Part shown: piece after piece, positions 16,070 to 18,694 of the stretch
How positions within the stretch are numbered: position 1 is the stretch's first letter
Layout: the number at the start of each line of letters is the position of its first letter
Assembly: GCA_937927675.1 (NCBI GenBank)
Contig: CALBSG010000115.1
Span: forward strand, 1-18,694
DNA: 18,694 nt
Reading direction: 5' to 3'
DNA from: an uncultured Paracoccaceae bacterium
GTDB lineage: Bacteria; Pseudomonadota; Alphaproteobacteria; Rhodobacterales; Rhodobacteraceae
Translations under genes and position numbers: made by a program
Notes under the pieces: model-generated
Seen by the model: the letters and a program-made list of their open reading frames with translations, nothing else
Database searches by the model: none
Told to the model about the DNA's origin: nothing

Positions 16070-17158
16070 TCAGGGTTTTGGCACGGTAAAGACCTGCCCC
16101 GGATAGATCAGATCGGGATCCTTGATCTTGTCGCGGTTGGCCTCAAAGACCTGAACATACATCGTGCCCTCGCCAAAATTATCGCGCGCGATGGCCCAGA
16201 GCGTCAGCCCCGGCTGCACCGTGACGGTGATCGGTGCCGGTGCGGGCTCGGGCGCCGGCTCTGCGGGCGCGGGTTCTGGGGCGGCGGGGGCAGCCGCCAC
16301 CACGGGCACCTCGCGCTGGAACGGGGTTTCATAGCGCGAGATCACCTTGCCCGCGGCGTCAACCTCATCGGCGCGCAGGCTGTGCAGCCCTGGTGCGACC
16401 TCGGCCAGCGTCGCCTGCCAATCGCCCTTGTCATCGGCCTTGCCCTCGGCCACAGCCGCATCGTCCAGATAAAACCGCAAAGCTGCGCCGGGCGTGGCCC
16501 GCCCGGCCAAGACAACCTCGCCCGCCGCGCCATAAGAAATGCTGTCCACCTGAACCGGCGCACCGGGCAGCGGGGCGGGTTCCGACAAAACCTTGACGCC
16601 ATCTTCGCTCAAGAGCAGCGCAGGCACCGCCTCGGGCGCAGTCTCCGGCTCGGGGGCAGGTTCCGCCTCGGCCACAACGGGGGCTGCGAACGGGGCAATC
16701 GCCACGGTTTCAACCCCGGCAATCTCTGTGCCATCCGGCATACGCGCCACCAGCCCCAAAAGGCGCGGCTGGTCTGACGGCAACAGGGTCAAGAGCGCGG
16801 CAAACTGCCCCGAGGCGTCGGCGGTGGCGCGTCCAACCTCTACCTCGTCCAACCGCAGCGATACATCGGCCCCGGCGGGCGCCTGCCCGGCAATCGTCGC
16901 CATCCCACCGCCATCAACCCGCACCACATCAAAGCGGGGCGGCGCAGGAGGCGCGGGTTCAGGTGCCGCTTGCGGCACGGGTTCTGGTGCGGGGGCCGGC
17001 TCTGCCACGACGGCGGGAGCTGCGGCAGGGGCTGTCGTCTCTGACGCCGCCGTCTCGGGAACAGCCCGGTCCGCCCCCTGCCCGATCAACCACCAAATCA
17101 GCACCAGCATCACAGCCGCCGCAGCAGCGCCCAATCCCCAACCCCAGCCTTTTGTCAT
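16070..17158 (-). CDS. Membrane-anchored LysM protein with two Ig-like repeats
   Basis: A 362-residue protein. An N-terminal membrane segment (about 8-26, AAAAAVMLVLIWWLIG) has no obvious cleavage site, so it is probably an anchor with the rest in the periplasm. Then come a Pro/Ala/Glu-rich linker (about 33-75), a first Ig-like repeat (about 76-155), a linker, a second Ig-like repeat (about 201-283, DSISYGAAGEVVLAGRATPG), another Pro/Ala linker (288-309) and a C-terminal LysM domain (about 311-360, VQPGLTLWAIARDNFGEG to YPGQVFTVP). LysM binds peptidoglycan, so the protein may span from inner membrane to cell wall; its function is unknown. The start at 17158 has GGGGA upstream; an in-frame ATG at 17170 adds four residues. 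Confidence 0.88.
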   Translation of the reverse strand: MTKGWGWGLGAAAAAVMLVLIWWLIGQGADRAVPETAASETTAPAAAPAVVAEPAPAPEPVPQAAPEPAPPAPPRFDVVRVDGGGMATIAGQAPAGADVSLRLDEVEVGRATADASGQFAALLTLLPSDQPRLLGLVARMPDGTEIAGVETVAIAPFAAPVVAEAEPAPEPETAPEAVPALLLSEDGVKVLSEPAPLPGAPVQVDSISYGAAGEVVLAGRATPGAALRFYLDDAAVAEGKADDKGDWQATLAEVAPGLHSLRADEVDAAGKVISRYETPFQREVPVVAAAPAAPEPAPAEPAPEPAPAPITVTVQPGLTLWAIARDNFGEGTMYVQVFEANRDKIKDPDLIYPGQVFTVPKP

Positions 17159-17258
17159 TCCATTCCCCATTCCGTGCGCGGTCTGTTGCCGACCCCTGCT
17201 TTCCTTTGCATGGGAACCCCGATACATCCCGGAAAGCAACCTTTTTTCAGGAGCGCCC

Positions 17259-17819
17259 ATGCCCCCCCACGCACTCGCCTCGATCTGTGTCTTTTGTGGT
17301 GCGCGCCCCGGTCTCAACCCCGCCCATACCACCGCTGCCCGCGCCACCGGCGCGATGATTGCGGCCAATGGCTGGCGGCTGGTTTATGGCGCAGGCGATG
17401 TCGGCCTGATGGGCGAGGTTGCCCGCGCGGCCCAAGGGGCCGGGGCGGCGACGTTCGGCGTCATCCCGACCCATCTGATGCGCGCCGAGGTCGGCAAGCG
17501 CGACCTGACCACCCTTGTCATCACCGAAGACATGCACGAGCGCAAAAAGGTGATGTTCATGAATTCAGATGCGATTGTGGTTTTGCCCGGCGGTGCCGGA
17601 TCACTGGACGAATTCTTTGAGGTTTTGACCTGGGCGCAGATTGGGCTGCACAAAAAGCCGATCTTCCTTGTCAGCATCGAGGGATATTGGCAGCCACTGA
17701 CAGCGCTTTTGGATCACATCGTGGCTCAGGGCTTTGCCGATGCTTCGGTGCGAGGGCTGTTCAAGGTGGTCGCGGATGTCAGCGCCTTAGAGGCGTCTTT
17801 GCGCGCCGCCCTTTCCTGA
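17259..17819 (+). CDS. LOG/TIGR00730 family protein (probable cytokinin riboside 5'-monophosphate phosphoribohydrolase)
   Basis: A 186-residue Rossmann-fold protein of the lysine decarboxylase-like (LOG) family. Members hydrolyse nucleoside 5'-monophosphates to free base and ribose phosphate; in bacteria AMP is a likely substrate. The opening SICVFCGARPGLNP (8-21), YGAGDVGLMG (43-52) and the active-site motif MHERKKVMF (92-100) with PGGAGSLDE (110-118) are present. The last is a Ser-for-Thr variant of PGGxGTxxE. The start is fixed by AGGAG at 17249-17253, five bases before the ATG; open frame further upstream is antisense to the LysM gene. The 3' end overlaps the convergent rarD-like gene by 94 bases. 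Old annotations call such proteins lysine decarboxylase, which is wrong for this family. Confidence 0.93.
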   Translation: MPPHALASICVFCGARPGLNPAHTTAARATGAMIAANGWRLVYGAGDVGLMGEVARAAQGAGAATFGVIPTHLMRAEVGKRDLTTLVITEDMHERKKVMFMNSDAIVVLPGGAGSLDEFFEVLTWAQIGLHKKPIFLVSIEGYWQPLTALLDHIVAQGFADASVRGLFKVVADVSALEASLRAALS

Positions 17820-18694
17820 CGGATCGCGGCGACAGAATAAATCGCCAGCGCCAGCCAGATCAGCCCAAAGGCCAGCCCATGCCACGGCGTAAAGGGCTCG
17901 CCCATCACCACGACGGCAGAAAACGCCTGCAAGGTCGGGTTCAGATATTGCACCACGCCCAAGGTCGACAACCGCACGCGCTGCGCGCCCCATGAGAGTA
18001 GGATCAACGGCAGGCCGGAAATAAGCCCGGTCACCGGCAGCATCAGCGTCGTGTAAAGATCTTGCCCCCAAAGTCCCCCCGGACGGCCAAACTCTAGCCA
18101 GCCTGCGAAATGCGCGCCCAAAATCCAGATCACCGCCAAGGGCGCAATGACCAAGACCTCGGCCGTCACCGAGACGACGGCGGGCGCAGCCATTTCCTTT
18201 TTCAAGACCAGATAGGGCGCAAAGCTAAAGGCCAAGATCAGCGCAATCCACGGCGCCACCCCCATACCATAGGTCAGCACCAGCACGGCCAAAGCCGCCA
18301 GTGCCACAGCGACCGCTTGGGCGGGCATCAACCGCTCGCCCATCAAAAGCACCCCCATCACCACCGAAACGAGGGGCAGAATGTAATAGCCAAGGCTCGA
18401 TTCCACGGCATAGCCCGCCTGAATGGCCCAGATGAAAACGCCCCAGTTCAGCGCAATCACCGATCCGGCCAAGGCAACCCGCAGCCCCTTTGGCCCAAAA
18501 ATCAGCCGCCCCACCTCGGCAAAGCGCCCCTGCACCGCCAAAAGCGCCCCGAAAAACAACAGCGTCCACAACACGCGATGCGACAAAACCTCTAACGGCG
18601 GCACATAGGCCATCGCCTTGTAATACAGCGTCGCAAAGCCCCAGATCAGACAGGCCGCGACAATCGCCACTACGCCTTTTGCCGCTTCGGTCAT
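17726..18694 (-). CDS. rarD: RarD-like EamA-family permease
   Basis: A 322-residue inner-membrane protein of the drug/metabolite transporter superfamily with two EamA halves, about 8-140 and 150-290, and around ten transmembrane helices. Segments such as VVAIVAACLIWGFATLYYKA (9-28), PPLEVLSHRVLWTLLFF (32-48) and NWGVFIWAIQAG (about 83-94) match RarD proteins, named after a chloramphenicol-sensitive phenotype; the substrate is unknown. The ATG is the last codon of the window. It agrees with the family N-terminus, but an upstream start cannot be excluded. The final 30 or so residues (after AIYSVAAIRQ) are charged, not family-like, and lie opposite the 3' end of the LOG gene. Confidence 0.88.
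   Translation of the reverse strand: MTEAAKGVVAIVAACLIWGFATLYYKAMAYVPPLEVLSHRVLWTLLFFGALLAVQGRFAEVGRLIFGPKGLRVALAGSVIALNWGVFIWAIQAGYAVESSLGYYILPLVSVVMGVLLMGERLMPAQAVAVALAALAVLVLTYGMGVAPWIALILAFSFAPYLVLKKEMAAPAVVSVTAEVLVIAPLAVIWILGAHFAGWLEFGRPGGLWGQDLYTTLMLPVTGLISGLPLILLSWGAQRVRLSTLGVVQYLNPTLQAFSAVVVMGEPFTPWHGLAFGLIWLALAIYSVAAIRQERAARKDASKALTSATTLNSPRTEASAKP

Overview
This window looks like core chromosome of a GC-rich alphaproteobacterium, most likely of the Rhodobacter/Paracoccus group (Rhodobacteraceae in the broad sense). The clues are the strong G/C third-position bias, a DUF4167 gene beside prmC and prfA, the lptF-lptG-lptD-surA-pdxA-rsmA gene order, and short AT-rich palindromes between GC-rich genes. 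I see no insertion sequence, phage gene, CRISPR array, tRNA or rRNA.

Layout. At the left edge is the 5' end of an ABC-F ATPase gene (minus strand), divergent from ndk, which ends in a clear intrinsic terminator. holC (DNA polymerase III chi) and pepA (leucyl aminopeptidase) follow on the minus strand. From 2982 to 10478 a tightly packed plus-strand cluster carries lptF, lptG, lptD, surA, pdxA and rsmA: the inner-membrane permease pair and outer-membrane translocon for LPS, a periplasmic chaperone for outer-membrane proteins, a vitamin B6 biosynthesis enzyme and a 16S rRNA dimethyltransferase. Spacing is a 4-base overlap, then gaps of 1, 1 and 4 bases, and finally 64 bases holding two perfect palindromes before rsmA. 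A bidirectional terminator separates rsmA from the convergent minus-strand group prfA, prmC and DUF4167. These are release factor 1, the methyltransferase that modifies its GGQ glutamine, and a DUF4167 protein with a striking charged pentapeptide repeat.

Upstream of prfA is a half-transporter of the Atm1/heavy-metal-tolerance ABC exporter type (minus strand), divergent from a small ArsR-family regulator with two vicinal cysteine pairs. A dyad-symmetric operator candidate lies in their 84-base gap and abuts the regulator's start codon. This pair is the best candidate for a small regulated stress module. The right end holds a membrane-anchored LysM protein with two Ig-like repeats (minus), a LOG/TIGR00730-type protein (plus) and a RarD-like EamA permease (minus). 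The last two overlap tail to tail by 94 bases.

Most genes are recognisable housekeeping genes. The less explained parts are the ArsR/Atm1 pair and its operator, the DUF4167 repeat tract, the intergenic palindromes, the 13-bp hairpin between the exporter and prfA, and the unusual cysteine layout of LptD.
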